Assembly: GCA_016219225.1 (NCBI GenBank)
Contig: JACRBX010000132.1
Coordinates: 1 to 58,033 of the forward strand
Direction: 5' to 3'
Source of the DNA: Deltaproteobacteria bacterium
GTDB lineage: Bacteria; Desulfobacterota; RBG-13-43-22
DNA length: 58,033 nucleotides
The translations under genes were made by a program, and so were the position numbers. Of this stretch, positions 32,781 through 42,490 are shown one piece after another. Each line of letters starts with the position of its first letter. Positions within the stretch are counted from its first letter, which is position 1. Under the pieces are notes generated by a model that did not search any database, was not told the DNA's origin, and saw only the letters and a program-made list of their open reading frames with translations.

Positions 32781-33890
32781 ATGAAGAATTTGTTGGACGG
32801 TATTGAAGAAATTTTACTGATGGGCCCCGGCCCTTCTTGTGTTCCCCCTGAAGTCTATTGGGCCTTAAGCCAAAAGACCCTGGGGCATCTGGACCCTTAT
32901 TTCCTGAATATCATGGAAGAACTAAAGTCCCTGCTCCGCCGGATTAAGAATACCCAAAATACCCTGACGATCCCCATATCAGGAACGGGTTCGGCCGGCA
33001 TGGAAGCCGCTTTTGTGAACCTGGTGGAACCCGGCGACCGGGTATTGATTCTCAAAAACGGTGTCTTTGGTATGAGGATGCAGGACGTGGCGGGCCGGCT
33101 GGGGGCCCAGGTGGATGTCCTGGAGTTTCCCTGGGGGACTCCGGTTGAGCCGGAGGCGGTGGCGCAAAAGATCCGACAGGAATCTTATAAGATCATTGCC
33201 GTAGTCCATGCCGAGACCTCTACCGGTGTGCGGAATCCCGTTGCCGAAATCGGGAGGTTCCTCGAAGGACAAGAAGCCCTTTACCTGGTGGATACGGTCA
33301 CCAGTCTGGGGGGATTGGAGGTCCGCATGGATGACTGGAATATCGATGTACTGTACAGCGGCACCCAAAAATGCCTCTCCTGTCCTCCTGGCTTGGCGCC
33401 CCTGTCATTTTCCGACAAAGCCATGGCCAAGTTGAAGGGCCGTAAAACGAAAGTACCCAACTGGTATCTGGACCTGACCCTTATTGCCGAATATTGGGGA
33501 CAGAATCGGGTTTACCACCACACTGCCCCGGTGAACATGCTTTATGGCCTCTATCAAGCCCTTTTGCTGATTTTTGAAGAAGGGCCGGAAAAGGTCTTTC
33601 AGCGCCACCTGGAAAGCCACCTGGAATTGGTAAAAGGGTTGGAAGGGTTGGGGATGAAGATGCTGGTGGAAGAACCCTTTCGTCTGCCCATGTTGAACGC
33701 CGTCCGCGTCCCGGATGGGGTGAACGAACTGTCAATCCGAAAACGATTGCGTAGCGAATTTAAAATCGAGATCGGCGGCGGCTTGGGACCATTGGCAGGT
33801 AAAATCTGGCGTATCGGGCTCATGGGGCATACGGCCAGGAAGGAGAATGTGGAGCGGTTGCTTGCGGCACTCAGAGCGGTGCTGCGTTAG
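32781..33890 (+). CDS. Class V aminotransferase (alanine-glyoxylate / serine-pyruvate type)
   Basis: A 369-residue fold-type I PLP enzyme: MGPGPSCVPPEVYWALSQ at the N-terminus, SGTGSAGMEAAFVNLVEPGD for the cofactor phosphate, HAETSTGV, YLVDTVTSLGG with the ring-contacting Asp, and the PLP lysine K197 in SGTQKCLSCPPGLAP. The subfamily transfers amino groups to glyoxylate or pyruvate. The next gene encodes a DapA-fold lyase, several of which produce or consume pyruvate and glyoxylate, so the two may share a substrate pool; this is inferred from adjacency. Confidence 0.9.
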   Translation: MKNLLDGIEEILLMGPGPSCVPPEVYWALSQKTLGHLDPYFLNIMEELKSLLRRIKNTQNTLTIPISGTGSAGMEAAFVNLVEPGDRVLILKNGVFGMRMQDVAGRLGAQVDVLEFPWGTPVEPEAVAQKIRQESYKIIAVVHAETSTGVRNPVAEIGRFLEGQEALYLVDTVTSLGGLEVRMDDWNIDVLYSGTQKCLSCPPGLAPLSFSDKAMAKLKGRKTKVPNWYLDLTLIAEYWGQNRVYHHTAPVNMLYGLYQALLLIFEEGPEKVFQRHLESHLELVKGLEGLGMKMLVEEPFRLPMLNAVRVPDGVNELSIRKRLRSEFKIEIGGGLGPLAGKIWRIGLMGHTARKENVERLLAALRAVLR

Positions 33891-33902
33891 TAATAAAAAT
33901 TT

Positions 33903-33930
33903 AGTTCGGAGTTTGGAGTTCGGAGTTCGG
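33903..33930. repeat. Short-word repeat (GTTCGGAG words)
   Basis: Four near-tandem copies of GTTCGGA/GTTTGGA follow the aminotransferase stop, with a complementary CTCCGAAC at about 33993-34000 and CCTGAACC/CTTGAACC words after it. The word family matches 18680-18730. Confidence 0.55.
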
Positions 33931-34043
33931 TGATTGGGAAAAAGCTCAAGCTGAAAGCTGAAATCAAAGCTCAAGGCATGAAAATGGGTTTCTCCGAACC
34001 CTGAACCTAATACTTGAACCTTAAACCTTCCAAGGGAGGAATC

Positions 34044-34928
34044 ATGAAATTGCATGGCATAATGCCCCCCATCACCACCCCTTTCGTCGGGGGTGAAGTG
34101 GCCTATGATCGGCTAAAAGAGAATTTCCAGAAGTGGAACCGGACCAAGCTCTCCGGATACCTGGTCCTGGGATCGAATGGAGAAGCGGTCTATCTGAGTG
34201 AAGCGGAAAAGATCAAGGTTATCGAAGTCTCCCGGGAGGCTATCCCCAAAGAGAAGATTATGCTCGTGGGGACAGGCATGGAATCCACCATTGAAACCAT
34301 CCGGTTTACCAATGAGGCTGCCCGAATAGGGGCCGACTTGGCCCTGGTGGTGACCCCTTACTACTTTAAGGGGTCCATGACGGCCCAAATCCTGTATGAG
34401 CATTTTTGGGCCGTGGCCGAGGCCTCCCGTATTCCCATTCTCGTTTATAATGTGCCCCAGTTTACGGGGGTCAACATGGATCCGAACCTGTTGGCCCGGC
34501 TCTCCAAACACCAGAACATCATCGGCTGTAAAGACAGTTCGGGTAATATCGACCAACTCAGCCGGATTATCCATCAGTCGACCAAAAATTTCGGAGTATT
34601 TGTCGGCTCCGCTCCGGTCCTTTTCCCGGCCCTGTGCGTCGGTGCGGTCGGCGGCATTCTGGCGGTAGCCAATGCTCTCCCCGAGCTGTGCACCCGGATC
34701 ATAGACCTTTATATGGAAGGCCAATACGCTGAGGCCCGAGAGCTTCAGAACCGGCTTACCCCCATGGCCAATGCCGTCACCGTGACTTATGGTATAAGCG
34801 GGCTGAAAACGGCCATGGATCTGATGGGCTATTTCGGTGGTGAGCCGAGAGCACCTTTAAAGAAAGTGGGTCCTGAGGTTGAGAGGGCCTTGAAAGACTT
34901 GATGGAAGGATTGAAAGATATTCTGTAA
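34044..34928 (+). CDS. DapA/NAL-family lyase (dihydrodipicolinate synthase-like)
   Basis: A 294-residue class I aldolase-fold enzyme. It has the GSNGEAVYLSEAEK phosphate/carboxylate loop, Y135 in LVYNVPQFTG and the Schiff-base lysine K163 in IIGCKDSSGN. It could be dihydrodipicolinate synthase or a pyruvate-dependent lyase such as 4-hydroxy-2-oxoglutarate aldolase. The absence of other lysine-pathway genes and its position beside a class V aminotransferase favour a catabolic role, without proof. An ATG with AAGGGAGGA is preferred to an upstream TTG at 34014. Confidence 0.88.
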   Translation: MKLHGIMPPITTPFVGGEVAYDRLKENFQKWNRTKLSGYLVLGSNGEAVYLSEAEKIKVIEVSREAIPKEKIMLVGTGMESTIETIRFTNEAARIGADLALVVTPYYFKGSMTAQILYEHFWAVAEASRIPILVYNVPQFTGVNMDPNLLARLSKHQNIIGCKDSSGNIDQLSRIIHQSTKNFGVFVGSAPVLFPALCVGAVGGILAVANALPELCTRIIDLYMEGQYAEARELQNRLTPMANAVTVTYGISGLKTAMDLMGYFGGEPRAPLKKVGPEVERALKDLMEGLKDIL

Positions 34929-34973
34929 CTCCTTTTAAAGTCAAACAAAAGATATTTAAAATGCCTCTGTTAT

Positions 34974-35037
34974 GAGTTACGAGTTGTGGGTTACGGGTTG
35001 AGAAGATGGAAGCTTGATAACCCGCAACCTGTAACTC
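34974..35037. repeat. Short-word hairpin (GGGTTACG/GAGTTACG words)
   Basis: The left arm repeats GAGTTAC, GAGTTGTGGGTTAC and GGGTTG; the right arm AACCCGCAACCTGTAACTC is its near-perfect complement. It follows the DapA-family gene. Confidence 0.7.
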
Positions 35038-35158
35038 AAAATGTCAGAGATAAATTTGCAGATCCAGGGCCTAAGCGCTTAAGCTTCGTCCGGGAGTTAT
35101 CCCGGAAGAGGTGGCACCTGATGGGGCAGTTGACTTAACACTGTAGATCCCCTTTTTC

Positions 35159-35253
35159 GTCATTCCCGAATGTCTTTATCAGGAATCCAGGTTTATTAAG
35201 AAAATTGCAAATCAAAGTCCCTGGATTCCGGCTTAAATCTTGCCGGAATAACG
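35159..35253. repeat. Inverted pair of the GTCATTCCCG dispersed element
   Basis: GTCATTCCCGAATGTC ... GGAATCCAGG (35159-35191) faces CTGGATTCCGGC ... GCCGGAATAACG (35221-35253). Single copies of the first type occur at 44155-44188 and 48286-48308. Confidence 0.65.
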
Positions 35254-35339
35254 GTAGAGGGGCACAGCTCACCTGATCGACAAAACTTAGTCGATGTTCG
35301 CTTACTAAGCGCCTATCAGTTTGCCTCAGTAATTATCAA

Positions 35340-35879
35340 TCATAGGGATCCATCCAATCCATCGGCTACCGGTTTTTTACAAACCCGGCAGTGCTGAGCC
35401 CCTCTGAAAAGGGGGTTGCCGCAATCCGGGCAGTGATAGCGTTCCAATTCCGCCCGGGCCCATTCCTCGCTGCCTTTCTCGTCACCATACTCAGCCACCT
35501 TGCTGCGCCAGAGGGGGATAGCCCTTTTCATGACCCTTTGGCCCGTGGCAAATCCGAAGTTATCGGTTATAGTACAGGGCCAATCGGCACACTGATGGCA
35601 GGAGCAATAGGCTTTGGATTTTATGCAATCCCTGATCGGGCAGGCGGCGCAATACTTATACATTATTTCCGGAGGATCGGGCTGCATACATCCCAGACAG
35701 GCCGTTTCTTCCGGTTTCGTTCCATAGAGGTTTCCCATTATGGCCCTGAATTTCTCGTTTCCGTCCCTGGTTGCGATATAAACGCCGCAGGCCCCGCAAT
35801 ATAAGCCGCAGGGGGCCATTAAATCCTTGTTTCGGATTTCCTCTTCGGTCCATCCTTCCATAGTTTCTATAACCTCCAT
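35340..35879 (-). CDS. Cysteine-rich DUF3795-type protein
   Basis: 179 residues with about sixteen cysteines. The DUF3795 core is MAPCGLYCGACGVYIATRDGNEKF, followed by CLGCMQP, KYCAACPIRDCIKSKAYCSC and QCADWPC. The C-terminus adds a zinc-ribbon-like pair (CPDCGNPL ... CRVCKKPV). Such proteins are common in anaerobes and probably bind zinc or Fe-S; no reaction is known. Met7 (35861) has a better ribosome site (GGAGGT) than the first ATG and may be the true start. Confidence 0.78.
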   Translation of the reverse strand: MEVIETMEGWTEEEIRNKDLMAPCGLYCGACGVYIATRDGNEKFRAIMGNLYGTKPEETACLGCMQPDPPEIMYKYCAACPIRDCIKSKAYCSCHQCADWPCTITDNFGFATGQRVMKRAIPLWRSKVAEYGDEKGSEEWARAELERYHCPDCGNPLFRGAQHCRVCKKPVADGLDGSL

Positions 35880-35904
35880 AACCAGTCTATCTTTTTAGAA
35901 AGTT

Positions 35905-36720
35905 TTACTCATCCAAATCACCCATCAAAAAGGCTGTTATCCTTTCGAAGGCCCGCGGATCTTGCAGAAAAAATAGATGCCCTCCCTCGAAAAGTTCCAA
36001 CCGAGCCCCCGGGATCATTTTCTGCATGGCTTTGAGGTTGGCTGGGGCCGCGATGCCGTCGTATAGACCGCTGCAAAGGTAGGTCGGGATTTTTAAAGTG
36101 GAAAGTCGCTCATAAGTATCATGATCGACCCTGGCCCCAAGTTGTCGGCAGGCGCCTATTCGATGCCCGGGTTCGTCGACTCCTACTTTAAGACCTGTCA
36201 GGGTCAGGTTGATCAAGGTCTGGAATTGCTCCGGGTTGGCAGCCTGCCAGGCTGGGTCACGGCGGGTGTCGCTTAAAACGAGGATGCGGTGAACATATTC
36301 CTCCATGGGGAGGTCGAAGAGTTCATGCAAGGGATAAGAGGCACCGCCGGCTCCACCACTGCTGGTGCAGGCCAGGACCAGTCGTTCCACCCGGTCCGGA
36401 AAACGGAGGGCCAACTCCTGGGCCACCATCCCCCCGAAGGAAACCCCCATGACTGAACAGCAGTCCCAGCCTAAAGCCTCCAGCAACCCTTCGGCATCGG
36501 CAGCATAATCAGCCATGGTGTAAGGGATATCCGGTTTGGAGGTTCGACCTAAGCCGCGTTGATCATAGGCCAGGATCTCGAAGTGCCTGGCTAAGGGCGA
36601 GTCAAAAATCGTCGGCGAACGGCGCAAATCTCCGCCCGTACCGCTGATGCCTAACAAACGGGGACCTGTGCCCTGAACGTCGTAATATACCTGGATGTCC
36701 CGCACCGAAATAAAGGGCAT
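35905..36720 (-). CDS. Alpha/beta-hydrolase (enol-lactonase-like)
   Basis: A 271-residue single-domain hydrolase: oxyanion region GISGTGGDLRRSP, YDQRGLGRTSKP, nucleophile elbow GVSFGGMVAQ, acid near GLYDGIAAP and catalytic His in EGGHLFFLQDP. The fold and length resemble 3-oxoadipate enol-lactonases. It follows a carboxymuconolactone-decarboxylase-like gene two bases upstream in the same operon, echoing the PcaC-PcaD pairing, but other aromatic-pathway genes are absent, so the substrate is open. Confidence 0.85.
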   Translation of the reverse strand: MPFISVRDIQVYYDVQGTGPRLLGISGTGGDLRRSPTIFDSPLARHFEILAYDQRGLGRTSKPDIPYTMADYAADAEGLLEALGWDCCSVMGVSFGGMVAQELALRFPDRVERLVLACTSSGGAGGASYPLHELFDLPMEEYVHRILVLSDTRRDPAWQAANPEQFQTLINLTLTGLKVGVDEPGHRIGACRQLGARVDHDTYERLSTLKIPTYLCSGLYDGIAAPANLKAMQKMIPGARLELFEGGHLFFLQDPRAFERITAFLMGDLDE

Positions 36721-36722
36721 AA

Positions 36723-37055
36723 TTATTTCTTTTTACCCTTGCTCAAGACATCCTCGGCCCAGCGCATGGCCGCCGAGGTGCGGGGAAACCCAATGGTCGA
36801 GATCAGAAGCAATAAGGTGTGATAGACTTCTTCCTTTGTGGCCCCTTCCTGAATAGCCCGGCGGGTATGGGAATGGACCGAGCCTTCGGACTGGACGGCT
36901 GCCGCTCCGGCTAATTGAATAAGCTCGACGGTTTTCCCTTTTAACGGACCGGAATCGCGAACGGCTGTGCCAAGGTTTTCAAGGGCGGAGATGGCCTCGG
37001 GGAAGAGTTTAGCTAATTGCTGGTAATGTCTGATGGGGACTTTTGGTTGAGCCAT
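36723..37055 (-). CDS. Carboxymuconolactone decarboxylase family protein
   Basis: A 110-residue all-helical CMD/AhpD-fold protein. The segment that in peroxidase-type members reads CxxCxxxH is here SEGSVHSHTRRAI, with both redox cysteines replaced by serine, so alkylhydroperoxidase activity is unlikely. The helix ATKEEVYHTLLLLISTIGFPR is typical of the family. It may be a decarboxylase-like or binding protein. It is the first gene of a two-gene operon with the hydrolase at 35905 (2-bp gap). Confidence 0.82.
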   Translation of the reverse strand: MAQPKVPIRHYQQLAKLFPEAISALENLGTAVRDSGPLKGKTVELIQLAGAAAVQSEGSVHSHTRRAIQEGATKEEVYHTLLLLISTIGFPRTSAAMRWAEDVLSKGKKK

Positions 37056-37234
37056 AAGGACCTCCTTCTTTTGAATTCTTTAAACATATTAAAACTTTCT
37101 CTTTGATATTGCAAAAACAATTTTTCGCCGATCGAATGGAATTACTCGGGATTTGAAAAAAAATAGGAAATGGGTTATAAATAAAATATGACAAGATCGT
37201 AATTTCATTAGCAGATGGTAAAGGAGAAAAATTA

Positions 37235-37909
37235 ATGAGAAAAGGATTATGGTTTGGTTTTTGTATCACTCTATGTTTGACTCTAATCCTGAGCCCTTCG
37301 GCCCAGGAAGGGATATTATGGGTGGAAAAATTTTCCGGCGGCCATTCGGCAGATAATATTCCGGAGGATTGGAAATTAGAGGAAAAGACCGGGACCCCGG
37401 ATATACTCATGGAGAAATCCGGCGAGAACGCTTTTATCCATTTCCGGTCCACTAACGCCTCTTATGGTATAAAAAAAGAAATGGATTTTAGTATCAAAGA
37501 TTATCCCTATCTGAACTGGAAATGGAAAGTAACCGATCTTCCGGAACGAGGCGATTTTCTTAAAAAAGAGACCGATGATCAGGCCGCTCAGGTCTATGTC
37601 TTATTCCCTCGTTTTCCGGCCAAGCTGAATACCGAACTGGTCGGCTATCTCTGGGAAAGCAATCCTAAAAACAAAGGCAGGGAAGGGGAGAGCCCGGCCT
37701 GGTCAAAATCCAAGGTCATTGTCCTTCAGGCCGGTCCTGAAAAGCTGAATCAGTGGGTTCAGGAAAAAAGAAATGTCTATGAGGATTATAAAAGGTTATT
37801 CAAGAAAGAGCCGCCCAAGGTGGGGGCAATAGCCCTGTATATTAATACGCAACATACCCAGGGCAAAGCCGAATCCTATTTCGGTCCTATCTATTTTTCT
37901 AAGAAATAA
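37235..37909 (+). CDS. Exported DUF3047-family protein
   Basis: 224 residues with a signal peptide (MRKGLWFGFCITLCLTLILSPSAQ). The mature part shows the DUF3047 pattern: YPYLNWKWKVTDLPERGDFL, TDDQAAQVYVLFP, SPAWSKSKVIVLQAG, WVQEKRNVYEDYKRLF and GKAESYFGPIYF. It is a beta-sandwich-like periplasmic family of unknown function, frequent in proteobacteria. The AAAGGAG site lies 9 bases before the ATG. It stands alone and is divergent from the CMD operon. Confidence 0.8.
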   Translation: MRKGLWFGFCITLCLTLILSPSAQEGILWVEKFSGGHSADNIPEDWKLEEKTGTPDILMEKSGENAFIHFRSTNASYGIKKEMDFSIKDYPYLNWKWKVTDLPERGDFLKKETDDQAAQVYVLFPRFPAKLNTELVGYLWESNPKNKGREGESPAWSKSKVIVLQAGPEKLNQWVQEKRNVYEDYKRLFKKEPPKVGAIALYINTQHTQGKAESYFGPIYFSKK

Positions 37910-37915
37910 AGGAGG

Positions 37916-37999
37916 CTATGGGCTATAGGCTATGGGCTATGGGCTATGGGCCAAACCATTTTACAGCTTTCCCTTTTCTTTTGCCTATAGCCTATGGCC
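37916..37999. repeat. Short-word hairpin (GGGCTATG words)
   Basis: Five tandem copies of GGCTATG/GGCTATA (37913-37951) are matched by the inverted GCCTATAGCCTATGGCC at 37983-37999. It lies between the DUF3047 gene (plus) and the Mrp gene (minus), where both transcripts end. Confidence 0.7.
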
Positions 38000-38011
38000 T
38001 GTATTTTATTC

Positions 38012-38818
38012 TTACCTTTGCCTGATCACCTCCTCGGCGATGTGTTTAAAGGCCCGGACCACGGCTGAATCTTCTTGACCTGTGAAAAAGGGCCGGCCGG
38101 CATCAGTCCCTGAAACCAGCTCGGGTTCAAGGGGAATTCTGCCTAAAAAAGGGACTCCCCACTCTTGAGCCAGGGCCTCACCTCCCCCATGTTTAAAAAG
38201 GTCAATTTCATTATGACAATGGGGGCAGATGAGACCGCTCATGTTCTCGATCACTCCGATGATGGGCAGAGATAACTTATCCAGGAATTGCAAGGACCTT
38301 CGCACATCCTGGATGGCCACTTGTTGGGGGGTGGTTACCACAATAGCCTTAACGCCGGGAATGGATTGAGCCACGGAAAGGGGCTCGTCTCCGGTCCCCG
38401 GGGGGGCATCAATAACCAGGAAATCCAACGGCCCCCAAAGGACTTCCCCCAGGAGTTGCCGAATGGCCCCCCCCTTACGCGGCCCCCGCCAGATAACCGC
38501 CGTATCCTGATCCCCCAGGATGGAGGCCATGGATAGGACCTTTAATTTTTCGCTATAGGCTAAGGGTATGAGTAACCCCCCCTCGGCTGTAACCCGTTTA
38601 TCGGAAAGCCCCAGCATCCTGGGGATACTCGGGCCGTGCAGATCGATATCCAAAAGGCCTGTTAAAAATCCTCTGTCGGATAAAGCAACAGCCAGATGAA
38701 CCGCTACAGTGCTTTTCCCTACCCCTCCTTTGCCACTCAGGACCAGGAGCTTATTTTTAATCTGGGCCATGGTTTCCCTTATCCTGGCCTTTTTACTGAT
38801 TTGATCGGGAAATTCCAT
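38012..38818 (-). CDS. Mrp/NBP35-family iron-sulfur carrier ATPase
   Basis: A 268-residue ParA/MinD-type ATPase: deviant Walker A SGKGGVGKSTVAVHLA, LLDIDLHGPSIPRMLG, Walker B LDFLVIDAPPGTGDE, and the CxxC (LICPHCHNE) that binds a bridging [4Fe-4S] cluster in the dimer. ApbC/Mrp proteins assemble and transfer Fe-S clusters in the cytoplasm. It lacks the N-terminal MIP18-like domain of longer Mrp proteins. An ATG at 38818 with AAGG upstream is preferred to the unsupported ATG at 38842. Confidence 0.9.
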   Translation of the reverse strand: MEFPDQISKKARIRETMAQIKNKLLVLSGKGGVGKSTVAVHLAVALSDRGFLTGLLDIDLHGPSIPRMLGLSDKRVTAEGGLLIPLAYSEKLKVLSMASILGDQDTAVIWRGPRKGGAIRQLLGEVLWGPLDFLVIDAPPGTGDEPLSVAQSIPGVKAIVVTTPQQVAIQDVRRSLQFLDKLSLPIIGVIENMSGLICPHCHNEIDLFKHGGGEALAQEWGVPFLGRIPLEPELVSGTDAGRPFFTGQEDSAVVRAFKHIAEEVIRQR

Positions 38819-38863
38819 GAAACGCCTTTCATTATTACACATTAGGATTTTGAAAAAAAATAT

Positions 38864-39030
38864 TTGACAGGATTATCAGGTTTTACATGCACTTTACTCG
38901 AGTTCCGAAAGACTCTGAGCAACCTTGATCCGTTTCCCGTGAAACTAAGGTTCTGTCCGCAGGACGATGTGGTTTGTGCCTTTCTTCGGGAAAGGCATAA
39001 AAATCCAGGTAATCCAGTAAATCCTGTCAA
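38864..39030. repeat. Long-range inverted TTGACAGGATT pair
   Basis: TTGACAGGATT (38864-38874) and AATCCTGTCAA (39020-39030) are perfect 11-bp arms followed by related ATCAGG/TCCAGG words, enclosing about 145 bp between larE and the Mrp gene. No coding sequence was recognised inside. Confidence 0.55.
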
Positions 39031-39073
39031 GAAAGTATTTTGAATTTCGAAAAACCTAAACAGATACTTTTTA

Positions 39074-39913
39074 TTAAGCCCCTTCGCCTGGCGGGACGAT
39101 CCTCTTCCGCTTTTTGATCGCTTCATCCATACTCCCCGACCGAAATCCTTTAAGATCGAGGGTGATGTAATTGAAACCCAGGGCAGTCAGGCGGGACAAG
39201 AGGTCGTTTTTCTTCTGAGGGTCAAAGATAAGCGGGAATTCTTTTTCCGGGACTTCGATTCGGACCAGTAGGTTATGGACCCGAAGCCGGCTTTCACTGA
39301 ACCCCATCCTGGCCAACAGGTCCTCTCCATAAGCCAGGCGCTTGAGTAAAGGGAGGGTAATGGGTTGACCATAGGCAACCCGTGTGGCCAGACAAGGGGA
39401 AGAAGGCTGGTCCCAGGTAGGCAGACCCAGACTCCGGCTGACCTGCCGAATCTCCTTTTTAGTCCAGCCAAAAAGGGCAAAAGGGCTAATGACCTTGGCT
39501 TCATGGGAAGCTCGGATTCCGGGTCGATGGGCCTTCAGGTCGTCGGCATTGGTCCCATCAAGAAGGAATTTAATCTCCTTTTGATTCAAAAAAGGGCGGG
39601 CCTCTTTAATTCTTGATTTCTTGCAATAATAACATCTTGTTGGAGTATTTTTTTTAAACATCGGGTTTAGGTATTCCCTGGTTTTTACCCGATGCAGTCG
39701 GGCCCCAAGAAATTCAATCAATTTTTGAATTCGGTCCCGTTCTTTTGAAGTCAATAAAGGGGAAACGAAGGTCAGGGCCAACGGGGAGGCAGACCAGGCT
39801 TCCCGGGCCAGATAAAGGAGTAAAGTACTGTCAACTCCTCCGGAAAAGGCTACGACACCGGGCTGGTTTTGCTTTAAGAAATTGATCAGGGTTTTGGTTT
39901 TCGAAGGAGACAT
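39074..39913 (-). CDS. larE: ATP-dependent sacrificial sulfur transferase LarE
   Basis: A 279-residue PP-loop protein: N-type ATP-pyrophosphatase motif FSGGVDSTLLLYLA, LDGTNADDLKAHRPG and the conserved WDQPSSPCLATRVAYG with the cysteine used as sulfur donor or cluster ligand. A further CxxC (RCYYCKK) is present. LarE adds sulfur to the pyridinium bis-thiocarboxylate precursor of the nickel-pincer cofactor of lactate racemase-type enzymes. No larB, larC or larA is nearby, so the synthesis genes are elsewhere or the protein serves another sulfur-insertion role. Confidence 0.9.
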   Translation of the reverse strand: MSPSKTKTLINFLKQNQPGVVAFSGGVDSTLLLYLAREAWSASPLALTFVSPLLTSKERDRIQKLIEFLGARLHRVKTREYLNPMFKKNTPTRCYYCKKSRIKEARPFLNQKEIKFLLDGTNADDLKAHRPGIRASHEAKVISPFALFGWTKKEIRQVSRSLGLPTWDQPSSPCLATRVAYGQPITLPLLKRLAYGEDLLARMGFSESRLRVHNLLVRIEVPEKEFPLIFDPQKKNDLLSRLTALGFNYITLDLKGFRSGSMDEAIKKRKRIVPPGEGA

Positions 39914-39929
39914 GTGTTCTTCCTCGTTG

Positions 39930-40022
39930 CGGGTTGCACGTTCCTGGTTGCTCGTTCCTGGTTACCGGTTACTCGTGACTGGAGATCTGGTAACAAGTAT
40001 CGAGCAACCAGGAACCAGTATC
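39930..40022. repeat. Short-word hairpin (TTCCTGGTTGCTCG words)
   Basis: TTCCTGGTTGCTCG (39941-39954) and CGAGCAACCAGGAA (40001-40014) are perfect 14-bp arms flanked by further GGTTAC/GGAACCAG words. It lies between the CBS-domain gene and larE. Confidence 0.72.
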
Positions 40023-40033
40023 GTTTTTATTAA

Positions 40034-40633
40034 TCATTCTACATAAGAGGTAATGCGATGGCCTTTCTTTTCCAGGGCCTGGATGATCGGGTCCAAGGGG
40101 CACCGTTTTAACCGGAAGATATAATTCTTTTTTTCCCCTTTGCCCATCATGCCGACACTGATGATTTCCCCTCCTTTTTTCTGGATAATCCCCGAAGCCT
40201 CTTCAAAGGCCTTAGGCCTGGGGGCCAATTGGATATCCATTCTGGAACTGGCCTCCAGGACGCCCATCAACTGGATAAAGGCCGCCAGAATATCCGGTGT
40301 CGTTAAGATCCCTACCAATTTCCCCTTGTCGACAACCGGCAGGCCTCCGATTTTGTAGCGGTAGATCAACCTGGCGGCCTCTTCAAGAGATTCATCCGGA
40401 CCGACTGTGACCGGGTTCTTGATCATAATCTGGTCCACACGCATTTCTTCCATCAGGGGGGGGATCATGATCGGACGGAGGTCGCCTTCGGTAATCAATC
40501 CCAGAAGGTTTTTCCCTTCCACTACAGGAAGATGCCGGATGGAATATTTTTTCATCAAGGACAAGGCCTCCACGATATGACCGTTTTGGGGAATGGAAAC
40601 CACTTTTTTGACCATCCAGTTTTTGACTTGCAT
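40034..40633 (-). CDS. Tandem CBS-domain protein with C-terminal ACT-like domain
   Basis: 199 residues. Two CBS motifs (VKNWMVKKVVSIPQNGHIVE ... HLPVVEGKNLLGLITEGDL; MIKNPVTVGPDESLEEA ... GLPVVDKGKLVGILTTPDI) form a Bateman module that typically binds adenosyl nucleotides. The last 60 residues (GEIISVGMMGKG ... YIFRLKRCPLDPIIQALEKK) look like an ACT-type regulatory domain. It is probably a cytoplasmic energy- or ligand-sensing regulator whose target is not evident; it has no operon partner. Confidence 0.87.
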   Translation of the reverse strand: MQVKNWMVKKVVSIPQNGHIVEALSLMKKYSIRHLPVVEGKNLLGLITEGDLRPIMIPPLMEEMRVDQIMIKNPVTVGPDESLEEAARLIYRYKIGGLPVVDKGKLVGILTTPDILAAFIQLMGVLEASSRMDIQLAPRPKAFEEASGIIQKKGGEIISVGMMGKGEKKNYIFRLKRCPLDPIIQALEKKGHRITSYVE

Positions 40634-40783
40634 CGGCCCTCCTTGGTAATATTGAGAAGTTTGGGGTTCAAGGTCCGAGAGAGATTCAGGCCTTGAATCT
40701 TTTATATTTTTTTCAACCAGGTAATCCCATGATAATAGTTTTTATTTTTTTTTTCAAGGGAAAGGAGAAAGGCGTCACTTAAG

Positions 40784-40810
40784 TTGACATTTTCTTCGAT
40801 TTGGTATAAG
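40784..40810 (+). promoter_or_regulatory. Possible promoter of pyrG
   Basis: TTGACA (40784-40789) and TATAAG (40805-40810) are 15 bases apart, shorter than optimal, ending 30 bases before the pyrG start codon. Weak evidence. Confidence 0.3.
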
Positions 40811-40831
40811 TTCCGTTCAGATGAAGGATAG

Positions 40832-42475
<1,644 letters not shown>

Positions 42476-42490
42476 GCGGGCAGAATCCTA

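Larger units (their letters stand above)
34929..35339. other. 411-bp intergenic region with two repeat families
   Basis: No coding sequence is seen. It holds a short-word hairpin (34974-35037) and an inverted pair of the GTCATTCCCG dispersed element (35159-35253), and separates a plus-strand operon from a convergent minus-strand gene. Confidence 0.6.

Noticed and set aside
34929-35339. A small gene in the 411-bp gap after the DapA-family gene
   Set aside because: No frame has a ribosome site or protein-like composition; the sequence is accounted for by two repeat families.
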